Origin: Bryum argenteum
Lineage: Eukaryota; Streptophyta; Bryopsida; Bryales; Bryaceae
Reading direction: 5' to 3'
Assembly: GCA_037043015.1 (NCBI GenBank)
Contig: CM073323.1
Span: 14,649,258-14,713,257 of the forward strand
Length of the DNA stretch: 64,000 nt
Within the stretch, counting starts at the first letter, position 1. Every line of letters begins with the position of its first letter. Below, in pieces: positions 47,160 through 57,869 of this stretch. Below the pieces are notes generated by a model that saw only the letters and a program-made list of their open reading frames with translations, was not told the origin of the DNA and did not search any database. Made by a program: the position numbers and the translations under genes.

Positions 47160-50100
47160 GAAGAAGGTACTTTTCCGTTCTTAGAAAGAAACAGTGGAAG
47201 TAATAGCAGGCGAACGGTCAAAGCTTGCCGTTTGCCGACGCGAGGACCGGCCGGCACGGTACATGGAGCGGTAATGGGGGGTCGTTCCGAGGTCGTGGGA
47301 TCGGGGGGGGGGGGGCTGGGATACTAAAAAGTACACTGTGATGTTGTTTCTATCCACATCCAATGTTGTCCCACGGTATATCTGAAATCTGAATGAATAC
47401 TGCCGCCAAGTAGCTCATTCAACTGCACGGCTTCAGGGCCGCGTTTTGGCATCTTCTGACTTCCACCACCATTTACAGCCACGGTACACTGCTACAGTAA
47501 CTTACCGGTTAATTCTAAACGAATGAGGAGTGAACACATTCCTCTTCATTCGTGGGACGGCATCTTCCTCAAGTTTGGCGGCACTGTTCTTACTAGACGT
47601 TGAAGAATCTCATCTTAAATGTGGATGATTTCCATCCAAATCCCTGGTATGTGGGATGAGTACTGTAGATAAGAATGAAATTGTGTAAATCATTTAACCC
47701 AGGATTGATTTCAGCACTTTTGCCCTCGTTCAATACAAGGTAAGATTTTAAAATTTGAAATGGAAATTGAGATTGTAACCGTAGGATCTTGTTCATGATC
47801 ATGTACACGAAATCTCAACCGATGAAATTCCTCACCGTTCGTGAGATCGTGATGTTCGAAGTTCACTAGAAAGTTTTTTGCCTTGTTGTCTAAAGGGAAA
47901 TAAGTTATTTGGAACCTAAAACACCAATTCAAGAAGTAAAATAAATAAGAAAATAAAGAACCACTACAGTACTCACACAATTAAGTCAATGGTCAATCAA
48001 GATCTGAAATAAAAGTTCTGATGTACAACATATTAAAACTGGGCTACCTCTATCTTCCGAAATATGGTGACTAGATATTTTTATTTTCTATATTTATCAT
48101 AATGGTGCATATTCTGGTGAAGCAAGCCTTCTTTAGCGAAACACCACATTGTGTACCTTGGAGTTATAACTAACTTGGTGGTTTCTCTTATTAGGCGAAC
48201 AGAGCTTGGTGGCCTTTCAACTCATTATCAAAACTACTGTAGGTCGTTGTCAATTTTTATTTTTCAATCGAACCATATATTTCTCTCAATTGATTAAAAC
48301 ATCCATTTATTTGTGTTTCATTTCATTTTATTTTTAAATATTTAAATAATCTAGGTTGACCATGAGTTGAAAAATCGCCGCTGCAAATTAGATGCACCCT
48401 ATTCTTGCAGTACTACTGTAGAGCATGGTGAGCTTCCGAGATCACCAAAATTGGGAATAGGATGTTCAGTCAGAAACTACCATCCACGTTATAAATATGT
48501 CGTAAAAGAATATTCGGAGTCACTCCGAGCGCAATCACGGGTCACCTGGTACAGTGACAAGTGAATGTAGTGTGGTCTGCAGTAATTATTTTACTGATGT
48601 GGTGAGGGTCAAATGATGAAAACCCCAATACAAACTCATAGATAGCTAACTTAGAGTCTCTAAGAGTCTCTAGTCTAATCTTGCTTGGTCCTGCGTCCAA
48701 TATTGCCCTGGCCGACTCCGGCTGGGGTCACCAATGTCGTTTTTTTTCACTTGCAATTGATCAACCCCTAAAGGTCCAGGAAAGCGAAAACTGCTTTTTG
48801 GAGTCCAAAATTCAGCCAATTTTGACCATTATAATCTCACAAATGAAGACGAATTAACGGTTCAATTTTGGCAAGTGAGTGGAAGGTTAAGTTGGCTTCA
48901 AGATCCTACGATTGGATCTTCCAAATAATTCTTAGATTGAGAGTTTTTAGGCCTGAAGTAAGGGGATGTTCATTTTTACAATTTTGCATCAAGAACCTTC
49001 AGGAGTTAATTCAATTTGTTTCAAAAAAATAACAAATAATTTATTTATTTTTGGATGAAAACCGTGTAAGTGGAAGAAGATTCAACACATGTGGAGAGAA
49101 TGGATGGTAATAACTCACGCAATTAATATTTCTTTTTACATTATTTGGTGACATTGGTGCATGTAGTGTAGCAATGACTATTTAATTTATGTTCCTAATT
49201 AGTGTGAAGGCATGTTAGTCTGAGGGCCAGTTCACACTTGGGGTGTGGGGCCAAGACTTTGTAGGGGCAAGAGAGACCATTTTTGGGTGTCAAGGCCCTC
49301 ATCCCGCATTAATATTCAGCATTTATTGTCATGACATGGCCCCAAGGAGCATAAAAAGAACCACATATTGGGAACTCTCTTTGGTTTCTAATTTGGGGCC
49401 ATGTTAGAGGCTTTCAAATGCTAATACAAAAAGAATATGGTGTTGGAGGAGAACGATAAAATACTGTTGGCCCTCACTCCTAGTGTAAACCCAATTCTCT
49501 GGAGTTAACTTCCTCCTAAGAGGGAGCTTTTTTTTGGAGGCCCCAATTTCCAAAAATGACCATGACTTCAATATGGTATAGACCACCGGGGCTATGAAGC
49601 TGAATTTACACATCATGGTAGTTTCCCATTCATGTTACAAAATTCCTTCTACTTTAGGAGATATTCTCTCTGGAACTTCAAAAGGGAAAAAAACAAAAGT
49701 TTATTGAATCGAGTAAGTTAATGTCCTGATTGATTTGAAAATAAAATTTTAAAAATGGGCACGCAATGTCCGAGTGAAAGATTACTGTAAAATATAGTCT
49801 GAATTCAACAAGTACCCATTAACAATGATGCACTAACAGATCGTGCTTGCTATATGTTGATTTTAGGGTACAAGTGCAAGGAACGTGGTGACAAGACTAA
49901 ATTCTATGAAAGTAATGAGTATGAAGGGAAAATCGGCTGCCTGGGAAGGAAGCATATACTGTAGGAAGCATATCCTGGCCTCATGCACACACACTAATTT
50001 TGCCTATTTCCTGCCATGCATGTGGGAAATTAGCATCTTGTTTGTCAACGATGGAGAAAACTGGCACGGAAACTTTTGTTGTATACTGTTTCGGTAACGG

Positions 50101-50230
50101 AATACAAACAAGTTGTCTGTGGCGGCATTGGCTTGATGGTGAAACAAGAATTTGATGTTGCATTAATTGCACTTTATTAATACATTTTTTGGTATGTGCA
50201 AAGGACAACAAAATAACAAGGATATGGAAG
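47160..50230. other. No supported gene; eroded repeats
   Basis: Holds a GC-rich patch with a G run near 47305, a segment at 47.69-47.9 kb sharing GTAGGATCTTG and AAATCTCAACCG motifs with the MITE families, and the fragment at 48761. Open frames are short and unrecognised. Confidence 0.45.
48761..48960. mobile_element. Fragment with TTAACCCC-type left end
   Basis: TCAACCCCTAAAGGTCCAGG starts a stretch containing ATAATCTCACAAATGAAG, TTAACGGTTCAATTTTGG and AAGATCCTACGATTGGAT, blocks that recur around 21.9-22.0 kb in the other orientation. No matching right end was found. Confidence 0.4.
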
Positions 50231-50235
50231 GTTAT

Positions 50236-50622
50236 GGTTGAAGCACCCATAACCACCAGCACCCCCACTAGCAACATGTACATCTCCCAATAACCGCACC
50301 TAGCCTGAACTAGCATTGTCAGAACACTCAATTCGAACTGACCAATCAAAACACTCAAAAAGCTGGTGGTTTTGGGTCGAATCATGAATGGAAATTTGTA
50401 CCAGCTAAGGTGGTTTTTGCATACCCTATAGGTTGCTTACGGGTCCTGCAGTACTTTACTGTTTGAAAATTTGTATTAATTCATTTGTTTTACAAAAAAA
50501 TATAAAAAAATTACAAACCCTCCTAAAAACTATCTTGCCACCCAAAAAAAACTACCCACTATAAATAGACCATTTACAAATGGGCGAATTTTCTTATGTT
50601 GGTGGTTATGGGTACTCCTACC
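50236..50622. mobile_element. Possible 387-bp MITE
   Basis: CACCCATAACCACCAGCA (near 50244) is inverted at TTGGTGGTTATGGGTA (near 50598), and the right edge ACTCCTACCTTA resembles the end of the 20651-20876 MITE. About 20 of 26 terminal bases pair. The interior is non-coding. Confidence 0.45.
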
Positions 50623-50693
50623 TTAGTATGCTTGATTCCGTGTACAGTATGTTAGCTGGATGCTGTGAGGAAGTAAGAAGCCTAATGCTTCTT

Positions 50694-50960
50694 TAACCCC
50701 TAAATTTCCTTGTTGCAAAACAGTCTAAGTCACAAAATTCGCCCTTCCTTTAGATAAAGCTTAATATATCTCAATCTAAGCATTATTTAAAATATTCATC
50801 CGTTAGATCTCAAATTTCACTTGACATTCTTCTCACATACCAAATTTGAACCGTTCATTCTTCCTCATTTGTGAGATTATAATAATAAAAGTTGGTTGAG
50901 TTTTTCTCTTGTGGGAACCTCCAAAACCCGTTTCAGGTTTTAAGGAGAGTTAGGAGTTAG
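50694..50960. mobile_element. Degenerate TTAACCCCTAAA-type element
   Basis: Begins TTAACCCCTAAATTTCC and ends near GGAGAGTTAGGAGTTA, an eroded inverted end. The interior has TTTGAACCGTTCATTC and CATTTGTGAGATTATAATAA, motifs shared with the related elements at 20.6 and 22.0 kb. Confidence 0.45.
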
Positions 50961-51184
50961 CTACAAGTTTACTTCCCAGGATCTACTTTTTATTAACGTT
51001 ACATGATCATCACAGTCACAATTTGAAGTATATATATATTGAAACGCTTCATTTGAAATTGGGTACATTTGGTAACTTTGAAAGTAATTATGTTTGAACG
51101 GAATTTTGAAGCATGAATTATCTTGTTCAAAAGATATGAGAAAACAAGAAGATTTTCAACAAGTCGCAACTTATTGGGTTGACG

Positions 51185-51789
51185 AGGGTCGCTTCACACT
51201 ATGGACCATGAAGATTGACCAACACCTTTTAAAATTTGTGATTGGAGAGTAAAGTGCTCTTGGTCCCGTTTGGTTTTACATTACCTTGAAAAAAAGAGAA
51301 TGACCACTAACTTGAGGTTGTCAAAGTATGTTGATTTTGTGCATAGTGGATAATGTTTTCTTGATTATGATTGAGTCGAAGCAATTACCTCGACTTAACT
51401 ACAATCAAGGAGACCATGAGGCTCAAAAATCATTGATTGGCTAGTGTTCAATTATTTAAAAAGTAAGGAGGAAAAAGGGGAGGGTAAGAGAGAGATTAAT
51501 GAGGATTTCAAGGAGACCATGAGGCTCAGAAATCTTTGATTGGCTAGTGTTCAATTATTTAAAAAGAAAGGAGGAAAAAGGGGAGGGTAAGAGAGAGATT
51601 AATGAGGATTTATGTTTAAATATTGAGCTTAAACTTCTCCCGGTCCAAATCCACTTTACACTACAAGAATGACCAATCCACTCAAACATCCATTTTTGAT
51701 TTTATTGTAGTCACGGGTGTTGGCCGAGAGCCATGACCATGAAATGATTTTAATTTTCTTGGTCATGGCTCGTGGTCCATAGGGACCCT
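51185..51789. mobile_element. MITE family 2, 605-bp copy with internal duplication
   Basis: Ends are AGGGTCGCTTCACACTATGG on the left and TGGTCCATAGGGACCCT on the right, imperfect inverted repeats. Inside, a 103-bp unit is tandemly duplicated (51406-51508 and 51509-51611), beginning CAAGGAGACCATGAGGCTCA. No coding frame. Confidence 0.75.
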
Positions 51790-51989
51790 AAGTTGTTAAT
51801 TAGTGTTTTAGACGTTTATTGCAGCACCCTAACAATGTCACAAGTCACCATAGTGTTAGAATACCAATCGTCAAACCATAACACTAAATGTGAGAGCATG
51901 CAAACTTGCATCCAAGTGAAAGAATTTAGTGAAAATGGTGCAATTGATGGCTTCAAGGAAAGTCAAGAGACATTGTTTGTAATGACGGC

Positions 51990-53430
51990 CCAAAGTGAAC
52001 ACTAATCTTAAAATAGTTGAGAAATAGTGTTCTTTACACTACACTAATGTGAGTGTAACACTAATTAACAACTCTTGTGTAGTGGGAATTGGCCACAGGA
52101 GAGTTCTTCCCTCTCCTGTGGCATCGGCGCTGGCCATTGGTTGCTGATACTACTCAGTCGGTCCACGTCTGTCACCCTTGTCTGCCTCCCTGCCAAACTA
52201 GGCATCAAGTAGCCTAAAAGTAAGTCCAAATGGGGTGCTAAGGTAAGAAACCGTGTCAACTTCGACTTTGGAGTGGAGAATGTGGATTATATGTGGTTGC
52301 ATGATCAATATTTGTGTGAGAGCAAAATGTACTTGTGAAACTGAAATCACAAAATTTAGACATTGGAGTGTAGTTTAGGGTTGATAAAAGTTGAAGATTC
52401 TTACTTTCTCCCCACCTAAAAAGACATAGCTGGGCACTGTTGCCTCTAACTGTATTCAATTGTTCACCTCCTGGGCACCTGGCTATGGCAGTGGACATGC
52501 AATCAGTACTGACCTAATAACTTGCATTTGACCAATAGAAGAGAATATATGTATAAAGTGTTGACATAGTCAAGAATTATGCAAACCCGCTTTCAGTCAT
52601 GTCAGTGGATGAAAAGCTGGCTTATCATCCAATATCATAACATTCTAGTAAGCGATAACAAACAAAGTTACTACTCCAAGAAGAAGAAGGGCCATACAAA
52701 CATCAGCTTGCAAGTGGGCATGCTGCTGACTCCGTTCAATCCGTTCCCAGTCTGCCTACTGCACATGTACACTCTGGCAGCACCATACAGACATAATGAC
52801 ATGTATGATAGCTCGACCAAAGCCTCATCTCTCCTCCACAACACTGCAACCATCAAGGCGAACTAGCAACGAAGTACAGAAAGCTTGATTCAGGAGAGAG
52901 AACGATCCAAAGTGGTGGCCTGTCCTCTTCCACAATCTAGATAGGTGCTATTATCAAACTGAGTGGTGACAGCTACCTCTGTCAGTCAAGCTCCATCATT
53001 CCAATCAGGGCTGTGCCTTGACCTGCTTTGATGCGTTCGAGAGGCGCTCGTTTGTCGGAGCTTGAAGACTTCGGGTTTTCGATGCAAGGGAAACTCTCAG
53101 CTGTGGCTGATCGATCGAGCAGGTGAAAGCTCTCCATCTCCAATTGCTCTACACAACAACATGTTCCTGCATCAGCAGAATTGCTGATTCGTAACCTCGT
53201 AACAGTCCAGTCATTTTATATCAATGCACAATTTGGCAACCACTAGAAATCTCTGAGTCTTGAGATGATGATGATGATGGTGATCAGAGAATGTGGTTGA
53301 TATCCACATGCAGAAAAATGGGATACGTCAGAATGTGAACAAAGTAAAGGGTCGTGCTCACCTGCGAAAGATAATCCACATTAAGAGATCGCAATATTTA
53401 TACGTGGCTTGAGGCGCGGCTTAAGGTTGC
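51990..53430. other. Intergenic region downstream of TAD1
   Basis: No supported gene. The first 100-300 bp next to TAD1 should be its 3' UTR. A GAT trinucleotide run lies near 53265. Remaining frames have no recognisable domain. Confidence 0.45.
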
Positions 53431-56302
53431 CTATAAGGTGAATTTCTGCAGACATTCTGGCTTCTGAAGCCACTCCTGAAGGGGCGAAGGACCTGTGAAC
53501 AGTACTCGCTTGGCTCGATGATAGTCTTTAGAGGCAATCTAAACAGCAACAACGCGGCATGTTCAATATACTGACTCTCCTAATTGCGTACGTTCGAAGT
53601 TACAGACAAGGAAAATGCAAGTTCGATAATCACAGATTTCTGATAACTGAGATAAAGTGATGTTTTCTGTGAAAACTGCACCTTGCAGTCGAGGTAGGGC
53701 AAGCCACTCATGTGCGCCAATGATGGGAAATGCTCGAGGAGTGAAACAAAACGAGAGAAAAACGCCCTCCTGCAATGTATGCCCAAACAACCTGCTTAGC
53801 TCCATAATCAAGCAGTGAATCGCTTACTGGTCAATCTCAACAGAGAAAGGGGTACAGATGTACAATTTCCTTCTATAAAAAGGAAACCTCAGATGTCAAG
53901 AAGCATACTGCACACGATTCAAATTGCGTTTCATCCTCACTTACTTGCATAAAGTAGATTGCGTAGCTGGAGAGAGTGGTCCCTTGGCAGATGCACCCTG
54001 TTTTCGCCCTATTGTGCCGAGTATGACCTCATGCCAAGGTGAGGAGTCCCAACCGATTGAGTACCTGCCATCAAAGTTACAAGCACCATGAGGATCACTG
54101 ATGAACTAGCAAACGTATTATTCGCTCAGAGTCAACATTAGAGAGCGGGAATAGTCAACCCGCAAGCCAGAAGAGTAGAGCCATCGTCAGGACGCCGAAG
54201 TCTTTCAGGTGGAGCTGGAGAGGTCCAAATCTCCGGCTGACATCGTGGAAACGAAACGAGGTAAGTAATCTACTCAATAAACTTTTCCAGTCACCAGCAT
54301 CAAAGGCATTGCTTACTTACCACATTGAGCGTGTACGGCAGAGAAAGAAGCTGTTTAAGTCGTGCCAATCGACCATAAACAGCCCTGGCTACTGCATCAC
54401 AGGTGACATCCTTAACCTCCAACGTCGTCGTCGGAAAGTCCTCGCCTGTCCAACCTGGAGCTCCATATCCTTGCTCTGAGTCGGTCCAGATTGCTGATGT
54501 CCGAATACCTTGTTCTGAGCTACAACTCTTGATAGTGGCGATATCCGTAGCCACTGTAACGGACGATAGATAGATCGGCTCAGCAAGGAAGTGAGAAAGT
54601 AGAGCACCTGCCTCATGGAAGTACCGTAGTCAGAATATATAATGCGAGCAGACATTATGAGCATTTAATATGAAATCTTGAAGGTGCGAATATTGTATCA
54701 TATAAGAAACTCCCGTACTGGAAACAAGAGATGATTACCTTGAAGGCCAAGCACATTCCAACGAGCTATTTTGTCACTGCAACTCATGGACATGGTGGGG
54801 TCTCCACGGCCAGGCTTCCTCCTCGCCACTCCTGGTGCCTGAACATCGCCGCTCATACACAATCCACCATTCTCTGAGTCCATAGCGTTACCTGCAAACT
54901 AATATTCAGCACACAGAATATTCGAGCCAGTAACCAGAATGTAGAGCAAAATGGAATGATAGGATAGAGGCCACACACCATCACTCCAGGTCAACAACCT
55001 GGCTTCCTGCTCTGCAAGGTACGCCTCCTTGCCAACAACGCTAGCATCTATTCGAGCGAGCTTCGCACCCGTTTGCTTAGCTGCACAAGCATTCCTGCCA
55101 GAATGATCATCAAAGAATCAACAAGCTCGGGCTGAGCTTTCAGGATCCGAAAAGGCATCCAATTCAATAATCATGTTTTGCATAGGTCCAAATCCAATGT
55201 CATCAGAATCATTGCATGAAGCTATCAAACTTGAATACTATTTAAAACTGAAAGAGGCCCAATCTGGACATTGTTCAGCTGCTACGTAGATTATGCATCG
55301 GTTCCAATCTTGGGATTGATGTATAAACACGCATTAGCTACAATCTTCCACAACGAAGAAGGAACACAATGAACTACTGCATTGAAGCTATTGATGCACA
55401 ATATCTGAAATTTATATCTCGTGTTCCATGACCACTACTTGCTCGTAAGTACTGTGTGTATGAAAACTTCTACCGAAGAATATTCGTTAATATTAGCTCA
55501 TGGATTAGTGTACCTGGTCGCATCCCACGCTTCCTCTCACTTCGTTCCTCCATAAGCGGATCCACTGTCTCCACTGAGCTTTCAGAAGCAAGATGCGGAA
55601 CGATGCATGCGTCTCCACCTGTCTAAGTCGGAATATGAGTCATACTACTTATTCGGATTAGAGTATAAGTAGGAAGCAATACAAAGGCGAGCTAAAGGAT
55701 TAGTACATACATGGAGGTTGGCTGATGTAGAGATGAATCTCGAGTCCCGGCCGTAGCTGGCATCGACGATCACTCGATCCATTGCTATCTTTCCATTCAA
55801 AAATTGCAGGGGGTCGCTTGCTCACAACTTCTTCGAAATTGGAACTTTGACAAAGGCGCCCAACTTCCGCATAAAAGAATCTGCATGTGCATAATCATAT
55901 CAGTAGGTCAAATCACATATTGGATGAATGGAAGGGAATGAGCAAGCGTTAAACCCTAAACCCTCGGAGACAGGCTCGTTGGAAGGAGACAGGATTTTGG
56001 CTTGACCTGAGGAGGGCACGGCGGGCGATGACTTCGGCATGAGCGTCGTTGACAACGTCGCCATCAGCGCTCATCTTGGAGCGGCCAATGCACTTGGTGC
56101 CCGTGCCGAGCGCCACCACTGTCGCTTCTCCATTTTTGGTGTTTTTGAGAACAAATCCTGCCAGCACTGTCCTCTCGCGCCCCTGCGGCTTACCCTGCTT
56201 CGGCAACTTCTCGAACTTGGATTGCACCAACTCCGCCACCCTCTGCCCCCTCAGCCAACGCTCGTCTACGACCCCTGCAGTACCATCCTTTCCAGTCTCC
56301 AT
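53431..56302 (-). CDS. TAD1: tRNA-specific adenosine deaminase TAD1 (A37 of tRNA-Ala), ADAR-type domain
   Basis: Ten exons on the minus strand: 56007-56302, 55711-55880, 55514-55618, 54979-55080, 54739-54891, 54321-54607, 54160-54236, 53945-54064, 53682-53769, 53431-53538. Total 1506 nt (501 aa), in phase throughout. The enzyme deaminates adenosine 37 to inosine in tRNA-Ala. The zinc and catalytic residues of the A-deaminase domain are all visible: HAE at residues 88-90 ([11 protein letters not shown]), the PPCGD motif with Cys156, and [10 protein letters not shown] with Cys262. The family segments [35 protein letters not shown] and IGRKQGAS follow in order, ending in [10 protein letters not shown]. 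Exon 4 uses the acceptor GTGCAG after 55081; a closer-looking GGCAG 14 nt upstream would break the frame. The gene is divergent from eS21, with ATGs 524 bp apart. TAD2/TAD3 would act at position 34 instead and lack this ADAR-like core. Confidence 0.95.
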
Positions 56303-56548
56303 GGCCTCCCCTCCACAACAAGCATGTGAAATCGGGGAATGTAACACCCAATTCTGTGCAGATTGGGAACCAAATGTGAGGATGGACACCAAAATTGGGT
56401 ATCTTGATTACATTGAATTCAGGGATCACACCTCTTCATGTGAATGCAGTGTACAGCACAGTACCGTGGAATCTGATCACTACAGTATGATACTGAGAGC
56501 GATGAAGAGCGAGTGCTTATTTTTGAAACTTCATGTAATATCCGGGGG

Positions 56549-56649
56549 TATCTGGGTCCTCCAATAACCGGTCAATATCTGGGTCCTCCAATAACCGGGA
56601 TATATCTGGGTTCTCCAATAACCTGGTGGTATCTGGGTTCTCTACCAAC
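56549..56649. repeat. 27-bp tandem repeat, 3.7 copies, each full copy with a CCAAT box
   Basis: Units begin at 56549, 56576, 56603 and 56630, exactly 27 bp apart, each starting TATCTGGG(T)(C/T)CTCCAATAA. The last unit is partial and diverged. The array lies in the shared TAD1/RPS21 promoter, so it presents three evenly spaced CCAAT motifs. Confidence 0.9.
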
Positions 56650-56709
56650 TATACGATGCTCCCAAAGTTCTCCCCGTTCCCACATATTGGCCTCGAGAAA
56701 CCAGTATAC

Positions 56710-56724
56710 AAACCCTAACCCTAA
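56710..56724 (+). promoter_or_regulatory. Telo-box pair (AAACCCTAACCCTAA)
   Basis: A match to the plant telo-box AAACCCTAA with an extra half repeat, 103-117 bp upstream of the RPS21 ATG. Telo-boxes are known in promoters of plant ribosomal-protein and other translation genes, so the context is apt. Confidence 0.75.
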
Positions 56725-56826
56725 CTCCGAGCTCTCTCTTTGAACAGCTCGTGTTTGGCTTCACTCACCTCCGCGCGCTCTCACCTCGTCCAGCGTAATC
56801 GCCTTTCTTTTCACAAATCTTTCATC

Positions 56827-57399
56827 ATGCAGAACGAGGAGGGAGACAATGTGGATCTCTACATCCCTCGCAAGTGGTACGATCCTCTCCCCTTTCAGAA
56901 TTCCGCACAATCCCCCTTACCCTCGCAGTCTCCCTTGAGATCTATTTCGTTCGGTCCTCTAATCTCTCACGGGGTGCCTCTCCCTTCCGGGAATTACACC
57001 GAAGTCTCCTAAAATCGCACTCTGTTTGGAGTAATATTTTGTCCGCTCCGAAACTCTCAGGGGACGGAGACTGATCCATTATTTTGGGGTAATTGCAGCT
57101 CATCGACCAACAGGTTGATCACTTCCAAGGATGTTGCCTCTGTTCAGTTGAATGTCGGTCACGTCGACGAGAACGGCGTCTACACCGGACAGTTCACCAC
57201 CTTTGCCTTGTGCGGCTTCGTCCGTGCTCAGGTGCGACTCTTTTCTGTCTGACTCATCTTTCATTCTTTCTTTCTTTTTGATAATTTTGAAATTTAGGTT
57301 TTTGTTTTTCTGCTGATTGTGTCGTTCATCATGTAGGGAGATGCCGACAGCGCCTTGGACAGGTTGTGGGCGAAGAAGAAGGCTGAGCTCGGACAATAG
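56827..57399 (+). CDS. RPS21: Small-subunit ribosomal protein eS21
   Basis: Three exons: 56827-56876, 57099-57231, 57337-57399, totalling 246 nt (81 aa), the usual length for eS21 (about 82 aa). The first exon encodes [16 protein letters not shown] and ends within a Cys codon. Exon 2 gives [19 protein letters not shown] followed by the conserved GFVRAQ. Exon 3 gives [20 protein letters not shown] and a TAG stop. eS21 sits on the head/platform side of the 40S subunit near uS2 and is needed for small-subunit maturation. The promoter has a telo-box (56710), a hallmark of plant ribosomal-protein promoters, and a leader rich in CT. The gene is head to head with TAD1 and tail to tail with TAM41 (471 bp between stop codons). 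Nothing is truncated or unusual in the protein. Confidence 0.97.
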
Positions 57400-57869
57400 A
57401 TAGAGTCTACGTATTTTGGGCTGCTCCTGTTGTAGCTTACCCTTGTAGTGGACTGAGCTGCTATAATTAATGAAGTGATTACGTTCCTTCTCTATTGAAT
57501 GCATTTGACTGTTCAACACAAACTGCCTTTCTTGGGGAATACGCGCAGGAGTGCATGTGTACTCCGATTTACACAACCAGAAAATGAGATCCGTCTTTCT
57601 TCTGTTGTATCTTCTCTCACTTTTTCGTAGTCGAACACTTAAATGCTCCAATTTAGTAGTGTTTCTGCTTTGTGATCAACGAGGGTTCGTTCGGGAACAC
57701 GGATGTTAGTCGCACGAAGTAAGGGGTTGTTTTCTAGTTCTCGAATTTTGTCATATGTAAGTGGGTTGCAATCAGAGAAGTGACTGAACATTCATCGTAA
57801 TATGAACTCTCTCAGTTACAGCAGAAAATTCATGTGTACTCGCCCTTTATCACACTACCTCTATTGGAG

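Larger units (their letters stand above)
56303..56826. promoter_or_regulatory. Divergent TAD1/RPS21 promoter region
   Basis: Only 524 bp separate the two divergent start codons, so both leaders and promoters must lie here. It contains a 27-bp tandem array with CCAAT motifs (56549-56649) and a double telo-box (56710-56724) closer to RPS21. The location implies a shared or bidirectional promoter; transcription start sites were not identified. Confidence 0.75.

Noticed and set aside
55949..55975. AAACCCTAAACCC sequence near TAD1 exon 1 as a promoter telo-box
   Set aside because: It lies inside TAD1 intron 1, downstream of the start codon, so it is not counted as a promoter element.
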